DNA from: Pigoraptor chileana
Lineage: Eukaryota > Opisthokonta > Filasterea
Direction: 5' to 3'
Length of the DNA stretch: 29,094 nt
Assembly (NCBI GenBank): GCA_943704495.1
Contig: CALSCR010001278.1
Span: 1 to 29,094 of the forward strand
Below the pieces are notes generated by a model. It did no database searches, had not been told where the DNA came from, and saw nothing but the letters and a program-made list of their open reading frames with translations. Positions 13,601 through 23,800 of this stretch are shown one piece after another (position 1 is the stretch's first letter; every line of letters starts with the position of its first letter). The translations under genes and the position numbers were made by a program.

Positions 13601-14301
13601 AAAAGGGAATGGACGGCATACGCGCGTCACGTGACGGTGGGTTTGGGCTTCGCGTTGCGAGTGAGGCCGGAGGCCGGAGCAGCGGCGCGGAAAGTGACGG
13701 TGAGAATGCACGCGCTGTGCCTCGGGCGGTGCATCCGGGGTCGGCGTCGTATACAATCGCACGCCCGGCGACCCATGCGCCGACGCCATCGACCGACGGA
13801 GGGACAAAGCGCGGGATGGCAAAGCGTCGATTTGGTGGTGTGGATGAGCGCACAATCAACGAACGCGTAGACAGGGCGACTGCGCTGCTTCAGGAAATGG
13901 TGGAGAGTGCGGACTCAGTGCGCTCGCGGGTTATGCAAAGCAGTCCCGGCGCAAACAACCGATATGGCGGTCTGTCTGGACGCGGGCCGGGGGGGCAACA
14001 TGGAGGAGCGCTGTCCAGCACCCCGCGCGCACGTGACCACGCCCGGGGGTCGTCGAGTGCGGGTGTTGCGGGCAAACTGATGCACACTGGCGGTCTTACA
14101 TATCGCGGCGGCGGGAATGATGGGGGATTGTATGGCGACTTGGACGGAAGCATTACCGCGGGTGATTTTGGGGGTCGCATCGGCGATGTCAGTGGCGATA
14201 TCAGTGGACGACAGGCGTCCAGCAAATCGATGAGTAGTGGCGCAACCGACGGAACTGTGGATTGGGACGCTGTGGATGCCATTCTCGCCGAAGACGACTG
14301 A
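101..14301 (+). CDS. CPLANE1: CPLANE1 (JBTS17/C5orf42) orthologue, 5'-partial, 11 exons
   Basis: Likely ciliogenesis and planar polarity effector 1. In animals it works with INTU, FUZ and WDPCP at the basal body to load IFT-A and build cilia. Proposed exons: 101-245, 379-660, 978-1066, 1166-1644, 1775-1958, 2192-9936, 10102-11304, 11618-11726, 11944-12009, 12192-12274, 12474-14301. They total 12213 nt, exactly 4071 codons, and every junction is phase-consistent. The family is identified from exons 1-6: a WD-like stretch (GLADGSVALWS), an RSYW-like junction followed by EWTSDALFF, and DPMRQRFSI just after residue 400, all collinear with remembered human CPLANE1. About 30 N-terminal residues appear to be missing upstream. 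After the propeller come a helical region, a long disordered Ser/Arg/Asp-rich part with two polyQ tracts (near residues 1783 and 2201), and an Arg/Glu-rich coiled coil (about 3695-3785). At 4070 residues it is longer than human (about 3200). The exon 4 donor (GTCGAT) is weak. Assignment of exons 7-11 rests on splicing continuity. Confidence 0.9.
661..977 (+). other. CPLANE1 intron 2, no extra feature seen
   Basis: A 317-bp intron with a GTGAGA donor and a TTGGCAG acceptor. Open frames that cross it on either strand have no recognisable product. Phase 1 on both sides agrees with the VWTHLATGG start of exon 3. Confidence 0.85.
1719..1741 (+). repeat. (TG)n microsatellite in CPLANE1 intron 4
   Basis: A run of about ten TG units lies roughly 35 bases upstream of the acceptor of exon 5. 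It is sense-strand TG, as in most introns of the window. Confidence 0.95.
6364..6395 (+). repeat. Polyglutamine tract 1 in CPLANE1 exon 6
   Basis: About ten Gln codons follow a regular CAA-CAA-CAG period in the disordered middle of the protein. The period suggests expansion of a 9-bp unit rather than of single CAG codons. Confidence 0.93.
7611..7658 (+). repeat. Polyglutamine tract 2 in CPLANE1 exon 6
   Basis: About 16 Gln codons are nearly all CAA with a single CAG. The codon make-up differs from tract 1 in the same exon, which points to an independent expansion. Confidence 0.93.
8879..8917 (+). repeat. Short coding duplication in CPLANE1 exon 6
   Basis: Two adjacent copies of an 18-bp unit encode SDGRYD twice, within the Arg/Ser/Asp-rich disordered region. 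It is a small local slippage event that keeps the frame. Confidence 0.75.
11305..11617 (+). other. CPLANE1 intron 7, no extra feature seen
   Basis: A 313-bp intron with a GTGGGT donor and a TGTGCAG acceptor, phase 2 on both sides. It is TG-rich near the donor and AT-rich in the middle. The open frame at its 3' end belongs to exon 8 (ELFPESLDRPD). Confidence 0.85.
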
Positions 14302-14392
14302 GTTTGACTGATTGACTGTATGGGAGTTTGTGCATCCTCGCTGGAAATCTGTGTGTGTGAAGGTTTTGCCTGTAGTGCTTAATTGCACTTTA

Positions 14393-14438
14393 TGGTGGTG
14401 GTGGTGGTGGTGGTGTGTGCGTGTGCGTGTGCGTGTGT
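14393..14438 (+). repeat. (GGT)n followed by (GTGTGC)n microsatellite
   Basis: A run of GGT triplets passes directly into GTGTGC-type repeats. It lies in the likely 3' UTR of CPLANE1, about 90 bases after the stop codon. Confidence 0.9.
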
Positions 14439-14494
14439 AATGTTTTCGCTTGCGTTGCGTTTGTCTTTGTGTTTTGTCAAACTTTTTGCCTTAA

Positions 14495-14500
14495 ATTAAA
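14495..14500 (+). promoter_or_regulatory. Candidate polyadenylation signal ATTAAA for CPLANE1
   Basis: An ATTAAA hexamer lies about 195 bases after the CPLANE1 stop codon, in the convergent interval before SEC31. It is the commonest variant of AATAAA. Nothing else in the interval resembles a better signal on this strand. The match is short and could be chance. Confidence 0.35.
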
Positions 14501-14864
14501 GCGTAAGAATGCGTCTTCTCTCATGAGCGTTGAGAATGCAAGTCCCGGGCGCACTCGAAAACGATGCTTATTGCCCATACCCTACACGCAAACATCATGC
14601 ACACTTCGATGCATGTGAACATGATGAATGGGCGAAGTCAACAGAGATTGTGTGTTTGTTTGTTTTTAAGGTCTGATTCATTTGGCCATAATCACAACAA
14701 AGCACGGTACATAAGAACATAGGAAACGGACGGCCGACGCACACACAAAACAATACACAAAACACATATACACACACACGCGCGCGCACACACACAGAAG
14801 CAGCACACATATCCCACTGATTCATATTGGGAATTTGCGCCACTGGTAACAACTGGGGGCAAAT

Positions 14865-17800
14865 CTACATGGGATTGCGCGAAATTTGAATGAGGTTCTT
14901 GATGCCAACCATCCAATAACCAATCATGTCGATGTTCCCGGTGGACGCCAGGTATGAGTGCACGTTTGTGGCGAGCTGGAGGTCGTTGTTTAAGAGGCCT
15001 GCAGAGCAACAGGAGGAGCCCCAGTGTGAGTATACTATTGTGATGAGTATCAAAAATTATTGTGATGCGAGATCATATGGCACGCATGCACACATACACA
15101 CATGCACACATACACACATGCACACACACACACACATGCACGCACACACACATGCACACAAATGCATCACTCTGCACACACACACACACTACATGCAATG
15201 GCGTACCCTGGGCAAGTGTCGCGAGTGCGCTGACAATGTTCTCGGGAAGAGACCGGTTGCGGAAAGCGTCGTTCAGATTGTTCAGCCGCTTACGAACGTC
15301 CTCCATGCGCTTCTTCAATGTCTGCAGATTTGTGCGCGGATTGTTAAGGTTAAAGTGGGTAAGGACGGATATTCCAAGCACAGCCAAAGTCAGTAACTAG
15401 AGAGAGAGGGGGAGGCGCTGAGCTCGTGCACTCCACAAGCAAGGGAAATGGCATTTACAACACACTTACCGGGTTGTTGGGCTTGATCCTGTCGAAGGCT
15501 TGGTCAAGCATCTGGACAATGGGCAAATATTCCTGGGGAATGGGCTTTTCTGGCTCTGGCGGGGGCAGAGGTGCTGGCGCCTGCTGCTGCTGCTGCTGCT
15601 GGAGTTGTTGCTGCTGCTGTTGTTGCTGTTGCTGTTGATGCTGCTGCTGCTGCATGGACTGCGGACTCACTCCATAGCCCATTTGGTTGCCCATCTGGTT
15701 GACAACCGGACCCTGGGCACCAATGGGGACCATTTGCGGCTGCAGTGGGGTGTTGTTCAGGCCGAACAAGAGAGGTGGCGGTGTATGCGTAGAGGGGAGG
15801 AGAGTGAGAGAGCGGGATGTAGGATTCGGATCAGTTTCTTGGACGCCATGCTCATGGACTCCACAGGAATGACAGTTCGTTTGATACCCAACAACGGAGA
15901 GCGCATTGCCAGCACTACAACTGCTTTGGTGTCTAATTGCACACAACGCAGAGAAGAGTGGGCACACTGGCACGCTGTGTGTCTGCGTGTGTCTATGTGT
16001 GTATGTGGGTGTGGTGTGTGTGATGTGTGTGTGTGTATTTGTATGTATGTGTGCGTGCGCGCGTGTGTGTGTGTGTGTATCAAGACCCACTGCGCCATAC
16101 TGTCCGCCGGGGCCCATGGCGAGGGGCTGCGTCACTGGCATCGGGGTGGTCACTGGCAATGGGCCGGATGCCGCAGGCTGAAGACGTGAGTGTGAGAAGG
16201 GAAGCGTGGGGTAGGAGGGTGTGAGTGTGTGTCAGTAGGGGTGTAAGTCAGAAGGGGTGACAGTGTTCTGTCGACTCGCATGGCAACCGCCAAGCAAAGT
16301 AATACATGCGCACGTGCACAGACGCCACGCACGCAGCGAGACAAGAGGTACAAAAAACAATGGAGACAGAGACACAAAGAACAAGGGGAGACAGGAGGCA
16401 ACAAGCACAAAGGAAGGCAGCGAAAACAGCAACGCACTCTGGGCTGTTCAAACTTGATCGGGGGGGGATCGTTCCATCGCTTGTCGGCAGTGGACACGCC
16501 CAGCGATTCCTTGCGCGGCGGCTCCGATGCAGCGGGGCCTGCTGCGGGCGGTGCTGGGCCCCCATACTGTTGCCCATACGCGGGCTGCGCAAAGGACTGC
16601 GGTCCCGGGGCAGCTGTCGGTGCGGTGGAGATGACGGGCGCTGCGCACAGTGAACAGTGGGGAGGATGTGTTCGTCAATGAGAATCACAGCAGATGCGAC
16701 ATAAGAATGTAAAGTTTTGCTTACAACCCAAGTCACCGCGATAAAACACAATCATCGAAAACTAGAGGGAGGGAGGATGACACAAACACGACGGTAACAA
16801 CAACCACGCCAACAACCGCAAACAACAACAGCAACAGCAGCAGCAACATCAAAAACTGCAACAACAACAGAAAGAGACAAGCACTGTCTACTCACCGGGA
16901 GGTGCTGCAGCAGCAAGATAGAACGCAGTCTGTGACATGGACGGGGCTGCGGCCGGCTGAGCGGCGGGAGCAGGCGAAGACACCGCCGCACTGGGCATGA
17001 ATCCTGCCGTCGGGGGCGGTCCAAGGGGCTTCGCAGGCGACGCCACAGGGGGTGCGTACGCAGACGCCTGTCCGTACTGCTGCGGTTGTCCGTACGGTGA
17101 CTGCGATGACTGTGGCGGCTGTCCGTACGGTGACTGTGATGACTGTTGCGGCTGTCCGTATGGTGACTGCGATGACTGCTGCTGCTGTCCGTAGGCACCC
17201 GCAGAAAGAGGAGCGCCATACTGAGACGGAGGCGCCGCAGAGGACGTGGGTGCGGCGTATGCAGCGGGTTGGCCGTACGACGGCTGAGTGGGGGGAGGCG
17301 CATACGAGGAGGCCGCAGCGGCAACATTCGTCGGCGTTGGTCCGTATGGCTGCGTCGACGTGGCGTGAGCAGGCTGCTGAGGGGTGTCCCAAAAGTTCTG
17401 TAATGTGTTTTTACAGATGTGGTGTGTGTGAGTGTGTATGTGTGTGAGGACAGTACATACGATGAAGCAGCGGCAAACACAGCACAGAACAGTCGATTTG
17501 TCATACGTGCACACGCACACACACGCATATAAAATGCAAAGGGCGAATCGGCCTACCTGTGCCGTGGGCATCTGTCCGTATGTCTGCTGTGCGCCATATC
17601 CACTCTGAGCAGGTGGCTGCTGCTGTTGCCCATAAGCGCCATACTGTGACTGCTGTGGCTGTCCGTATGCACCGACACCTGCGGTTACCCCGTATGCACC
17701 CTGGGCGGGCTGTCCGTACTGTCCGTATGCGTTTGCCTGTCCATACTGGGCCTGCTGCGGCTGCTGTGGTGGCTGCTGCGGCTGCTGCGGGGTTGGTGTC

Positions 17801-18474
17801 GCTTGCACATCAATCCGCTCAAAGGGGAAGACCGGGCGAGGAAGACCTGTCTTGTCGGCGCCACTGGCGGCGTACAGGCGATCGAGAAACTCGGCCAGAG
17901 CACCCTGCATTCGGGGGATTGTGTTGTGAGGACGATCAAGAATAAGAGCGGTGCCGCATGGGTGTGGGTGTGTGTATGGGTGCGGTTGTGTGAATGTTGG
18001 AATGTGTTGGCGTGAATGGCGATCGATTCGAATACAGAGAGGGATATGAAAAACTGGTCATATGTTCGCGCATTGCCCACATAAACACACAATCCCAAGC
18101 GCCGTCATTGTCACACGACCAAGTGACGCAGCGACGCACCTGAGTGACATCAGTGACGCCTGCGCGGGTGAGGTATTCCATGGCAGTGGCGAGATGGCCC
18201 TGGCTGGCAAGGACCTCCGCGTACTGCCTGCTCACGTGATGCACGGGCGGCGGCGGCGGCGGCGGTGGTGGTGGTGCGGGCGTGGAGATAGATTTGATGG
18301 CACAAAGACAATGAATTCACAAGGAAAATAAAATAAAGTAAAACAAAACAAACCAATTTAAAAAAAGAATAATACAAAATTGGTTTTGTGTTAATGATGT
18401 GTCCCGCAATGCATATGAGTGAAAATTGAGAAGCGAAGATAGACCAAGGAAATCAAAGGGTCACTGGCACATAT

Positions 18475-18513
<39 letters not shown>

Positions 18514-20782
18514 CGCACATACGTACACATGCACACGCACACGCACACACGCACACACACACACACGCACATACAAATGACCATTAACTGACCTGTACTT
18601 GTGGGCAAGAAGGGCGTGGGCGGTAGTGGATCCGGATGTCGTTGCCTGGGAACCGCCCGCCTCGACAACAGACTGCTTCAAAACCGCAATCTTCTCAATC
18701 AGCGTCTGGATTGATCCGGAGTCAGTCGAATCGCCGTAAATGCGGATCCTGCCAGTGTCATTTTGGTAATGGGAGAGACGAGTAAGTACAGAGGCAAGAA
18801 AAAGATAAGATGAATAACAAAGTACAGAAGACGATTAAGTACAGAAGTCGATAAGGTACAAAAGACGATTAAATACAGAAGACGATTAAGTATAGAGGCA
18901 AGAAAAAGATAAGATGCATATGCAGAAGACGATAAAGTACAGGCGATTAAGTGCAGGCGAGAAAAAGATAAGATGAAAAGGACAGAAGTCGATAAAGTAA
19001 TATTTTAACATTCATTCAAAGATAGAGAAGATATTGCCACGCCAAACTATAAAAACAAACATCAGCAAAAATTCAAAAAACGCAAATCTCGTTTTGTGTG
19101 AGTGGGCTGTGCCTGTGTGCACGGACGCCATGCACTCTTCTGCAGCTACACACCAGCAATCCACAACCCTCTCGACATCACCCGCGCAAATGTAGACAAG
19201 GAGTGCCGTTGTTGTTCCGTCAGCCGATTCGCGATCAATCCGCTCGGCAAGGGCACCTGCACAAGAGAGGTAGAGAATGTGCAAACAGCGGGCGAAAAGC
19301 GAGAGGTTAATCACCACGACCTCACTAGAGACCATTCGGGACTCGTTGTGAGCAGAGAAGGACAAGGGAGCACGAGTCACGTGGATGCCCACCGCAGAGT
19401 GATGCAAATTCGTCCGTGCGTGCATACGTGCACAGGAGGGCAAGTGTTTCGCGCCAATTTGCAATGTCAGCGCTGTCCACAATGTCCCGCCAGTTGCGCG
19501 TTACAACCGCATTCGTCAGCTGCACGGCCCCGTCGATGCGCAGATGTCCAAGAAAAGACCAAAACAATAAGATATGAGTACATATAGGGAGGAGGTAAGG
19601 TTAAGGAATCCATTTGCTTTGTTTATGGACTCCACATGGCATGTACTCACACACACATGCACAAGCACACACATGCATAAAGCACACGCACACACGCATA
19701 CACATGCACACATACATGCGCATGCACTGCATCTCACATAAACACATACGCACCCTTGACAAGTTTGACTTGTTGCGCTTGAAATAGATAGCTTGCGTGC
19801 GGGCGACGAGTTCAGGTCCACCCGCCATAGCGAGAATGAGAGCATCCGCCTGAAAAGTGAAGAGTGTTGTCCGTGGGCGGGTATGTGAGGTGGGTATGTG
19901 TGCGAATGTGTGCGGATGTGTGGGTAGGTATGTGTCAACGTGTGGAGTGGGTGTGGATGTGAAAATATGTACGCGTGCGCGTGAACAAAGTGAGAAGGAA
20001 TGGGAAGAATGAGGGTAAGGCAGAACGGGCATAGGAAATATTAGCATGACGAAATAAAGAAAGAGTGCAGTGAACCACAACACAACACAGACGCCAATCA
20101 CAACACAATACGATCGTATGGACGACAATCATACCATTCGGTCCGCCGAGACACACGCGTTGACGGCCGCATCAAAGTTGCCCACGAGCAGCGCCTGAGA
20201 GACAAGTCCGTCGATGTCTGTGTGGCCATACAGTGTTACAGTGTTACGCATTGGTACGCGTTGGTTACGACGCCATGAACGCGGATTGAGGACGACAAAC
20301 ATGACGCGGAGGTGAATGGAATAGAAAAATCGGAGTGAAAGAGACGGGGTAAAACGAGTGTTAGCGCGTACTGATGCCGCTTTTTGCGCCACTTTCAATA
20401 AAGAAACGTACACATATGATCAAAATGGCAAACGCGCATGACGAGGCAACCAGCTCAGCCCAGCAGTTGTGAGAAATGTTGGATTCAAGTCAGTGTCATA
20501 GGCTCTGTGTCCATGAACTTCACAACTCCACTAGAGAGAGAGAAACATACCACTTCCTGTCTCAATAGCGAACGGCGCGGCATCGGCTTTGCTGACGCTG
20601 ATGAAAGGCACATTTGCACTGGCTGCAATTGACAACACAAATATATGTATATATATACACACACACACACAAAAGATGCAAAAGGGTCAGCAATGGACAG
20701 AAAAACAGTCTGACTTACGTCAAATAGAAGGCAAGGACGCTTGCCACACATCAGGCCTTTCATACCACAGGAGAAATAAGCG

Positions 20783-20834
<52 letters not shown>

Positions 20835-23800
20835 CAGGCACACGCACCATCAAACGACGAGTCCATGCCACCGTCTGCAGCAACACCAACACCAAAGGGG
20901 ATGGGAACGTTCCCGTTTGACATGAAAGGATTAAGAGAGCCAGATGCCGAATGCGCGCCAAAGTCGTGTGGACTGCTGCTGTTGAGCCCCGGGGACGACG
21001 GCGTGTCAACCGAGCGCTGCGTCGCATACGATCCCAAGCCGTTTGCACTGGCGCCCATTATCGGACTGTTTGCAAACACGTTGTCGTTAGTCACTGCGAG
21101 TGCTTCTACGGCATCCGAGACGCCATCCACAAGCCCAACAGCCTCGGATACCCGCGCAACGACCTTGTCGTACATGGAGTGCACAGGCAACAGAGTGGGG
21201 CGGGAACATTAGATGCGAGTATGGGCTGTCGGCGTGTGCGCTGGCGCGGTTGCCTTTTCCCTATTAGCACATTGTAGCCCACATAGTGCACAAGAGAGGG
21301 AATGATGCGACATTCTGCCACACAGCCAAACGACGGCCACATTCAATCATCCACTCTAATTGCACACACACAAACACAAGCCCAACAGCCTCGGATACCC
21401 GCGCAACGACCTTGTCGTACATGGACACACACACACACACACACACAACGCAACTCACCTCCTCTGTGTCGTAGCCGAGAAGTGCAAGCAGGGCGCGGCG
21501 CGGCTCCTTCTCGAATCCGGCGCGCAAAAACTCCCACGTGTCCTTCTCGCTGGTCCCATCAATCGTTTCGTTCGCACGCTCAGTGCAATACTCGAGGTAT
21601 TGTCGGCGGTCAAGCGCATTCTTCAACAGGCGCGCACGCTCAACAACATCAAGCTCTGTCTCTACCGTGCGCAGGTGAATGACGGAGGTGAGTGCGGTAA
21701 CCGGCTGGGGTGCAGGCTGTCCAGGCTGTCCTTGCTGTTGTTGCTGCTGCTGTTGGGCGGCGAGTGCCTGTGTGTTGGGGGTGACAGACGCAATACGCCC
21801 GCCAAAGCCAAATGCGGCAGACACGGGACGCCTAAGCCATTTCGGGGCATTGCGGAGCACAGCCTCCTTTGGTGTCGACTGAGAAAAAAATTGGTCACCG
21901 GCGGCAGCGTGCGCATCCACCGATGGAACGTCTATGAGACAGAGAGTGTTGGGGACAAGGGAGCATAAAGAGCAAAAATAAGCAATAAAGAGCAAAATAA
22001 AAAGGATGAAGATGAACAACAACAACAAACAAGCATTTTGAGCACAGCGGTGTGAGCTCGGTGTGACCCTGGAAGTACAAATGAATTCACACACGACATG
22101 CAAGAGTGCAGTGCGACAGTACACAATACACACCGGTGAGAGAGTGCACGGCAACCTTTCCCTCAAACGACGCCGTGGCCATGAGGGAGGGATCGCGCAC
22201 GCACCACTGGACATCAAAGTTCCAGTTTGCGCTGGGAGGAAGTTCGGCAACGACATCGCCACCGGGTGCCTGCACGTGGTTGAGGCATCATACATACATA
22301 CATAAATACATATATACATACATACACGCGCGCGCATCGGACACATACACACAGACACGCATGTGATTGATCGATTACGAGGGAAAGAGAGCGATTGAGA
22401 CAAGAGAAATGAATTGCGAGGAATGCGCAGTCATTAAAAACACACACAAACACACACACATGCATACACACACAAGCGTGAACACGCACACACATACACA
22501 ACGCACACAGGAGATACACATACAGACACACGCATCCTACACCCACGCACCGCTGAATTTGGATTCCAAACAAGAGTGCGATTGTCCTTCCCCGAGGAAA
22601 TGAGGAGATCGCTGTCCCGCTGGCACCACGCGACAGACAGAATGCCCCGGCTGTGACGCTCCAGAGACTTCATTGGCGAGTACGCATTGCGCAGATCCCA
22701 CACCTAATATGCGAGGCACATGGTTGTGGTGTATGTGTCGACAATGGGAACGGATGTGGTATTATTATAGTGGTTAAAAACGCAACCTGATAGCGAACAT
22801 TCCGCTAATATCTTTCATACCTCTGAATACATGTACTATTTACAAATACACACACACACACATACGCACACACAAATATACGCACGGTGCACTTATGTAC
22901 ACACGCACATGCACATGCACACAAACGCACCTGGATGATGGGTGCGCGGTCTTCCTCTGACGCAATTGCAACCTGCGTGGCAACATCCGGGTGCCAGGCA
23001 AACGCACGGCTGCGGAAACGGAATGACGGGTCGTTGATCTGCATAGAACAATGGCGGGCGGGTGAGTGTTGTGATGAAATTGAATTGGCATAACACACCA
23101 CACACTCACCAGAACTGAACACACGCACGCACACACGCACGCACACATGCACGCACATGCACACACATGCACTTCGTAGAAAACGCATACAAAGTCGTAT
23201 TCGACACGTAGACAACAACACAGACCTGCAGAACGGGCCTGTTTGCGCGGAGATCCCACACGGTGGTTCCCGTGCCCATTGAGGTGGATGCGAGGATGTG
23301 CTGCACCTGGCGATTCCACTGGATGCATGCGACATCTGCCGTCTGCTGGGGGCGGCTGCCGGGCGTCATGGGCTTCTGGGGGTTATTCAGGTCCCTGGGG
23401 AGTTAAAGATAGAATTGTTTTTGATTAAGAAACAGCAAGTATGAGTGCATTATGTCGGAGTAGAAAGTAAGCCTCCACTTGTCATTTGGAGTGAGCACAC
23501 AGTTTGAAATCCTTTTCTCACTTTTCTGCTTCAAAATCATACGAAATGCTTAGCAACCACCAACAAAGCCATGAAATATTCACAAAACACTGACGATGCA
23601 CACGCATTAATATACTCATATTAGGAGTCATATAGACACATATAGAAAGTATCACAAAATATAATATACTCGAATAAAGTCATAAATATGAACCGTGTCA
23701 CTTTCCACCCACAAGAGAAAATCGCACTCACCAGATGTAGATCTCAGAGTCAGATGCCCCCGACGCGAGGAGGTTTCCCTGGTAAGGATTGAAGTCGAGC

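Larger units (their letters stand above)
14302..14864. other. Convergent intergenic interval (3' UTRs)
   Basis: The stretch between the stop codons of CPLANE1 and SEC31 carries a (GGT)n run at about 14393-14414, (GTGTGC)-like repeats to about 14438, and CA/CG-rich simple sequence at about 14760-14800. No open frame with a recognisable product was found. It presumably holds both 3' untranslated regions. Confidence 0.6.

Noticed and set aside
12205-14301. A separate gene starting near 12205 or at the ATG near 12487
   Set aside because: Exon 10 (12192-12274) joins exon 11 (12474-14301) in phase 2, and the running total of codons is exact. A continuous CPLANE1 transcript is the simpler model.
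15062-15400. Open frames rich in His-Thr or Cys-Val around CA/TG repeats, here and at several other introns
   Set aside because: These are translations of dinucleotide repeats without sequence features. Several such frames occur on both strands.
15740-15800. Extension of SEC31 exon 21 upstream to include a further Leu/Pro-rich segment
   Set aside because: The frame is open, but the CTGCAG acceptor at 15740-15745 has a good pyrimidine-rich lead and fits phase 0. I could not find an equally good earlier acceptor. Transcript data could change this.
18780-18998. Possible CRISPR-like array
   Set aside because: The repeats are short, unequal and interleaved without unique spacers of constant size, and the context is a eukaryotic intron.
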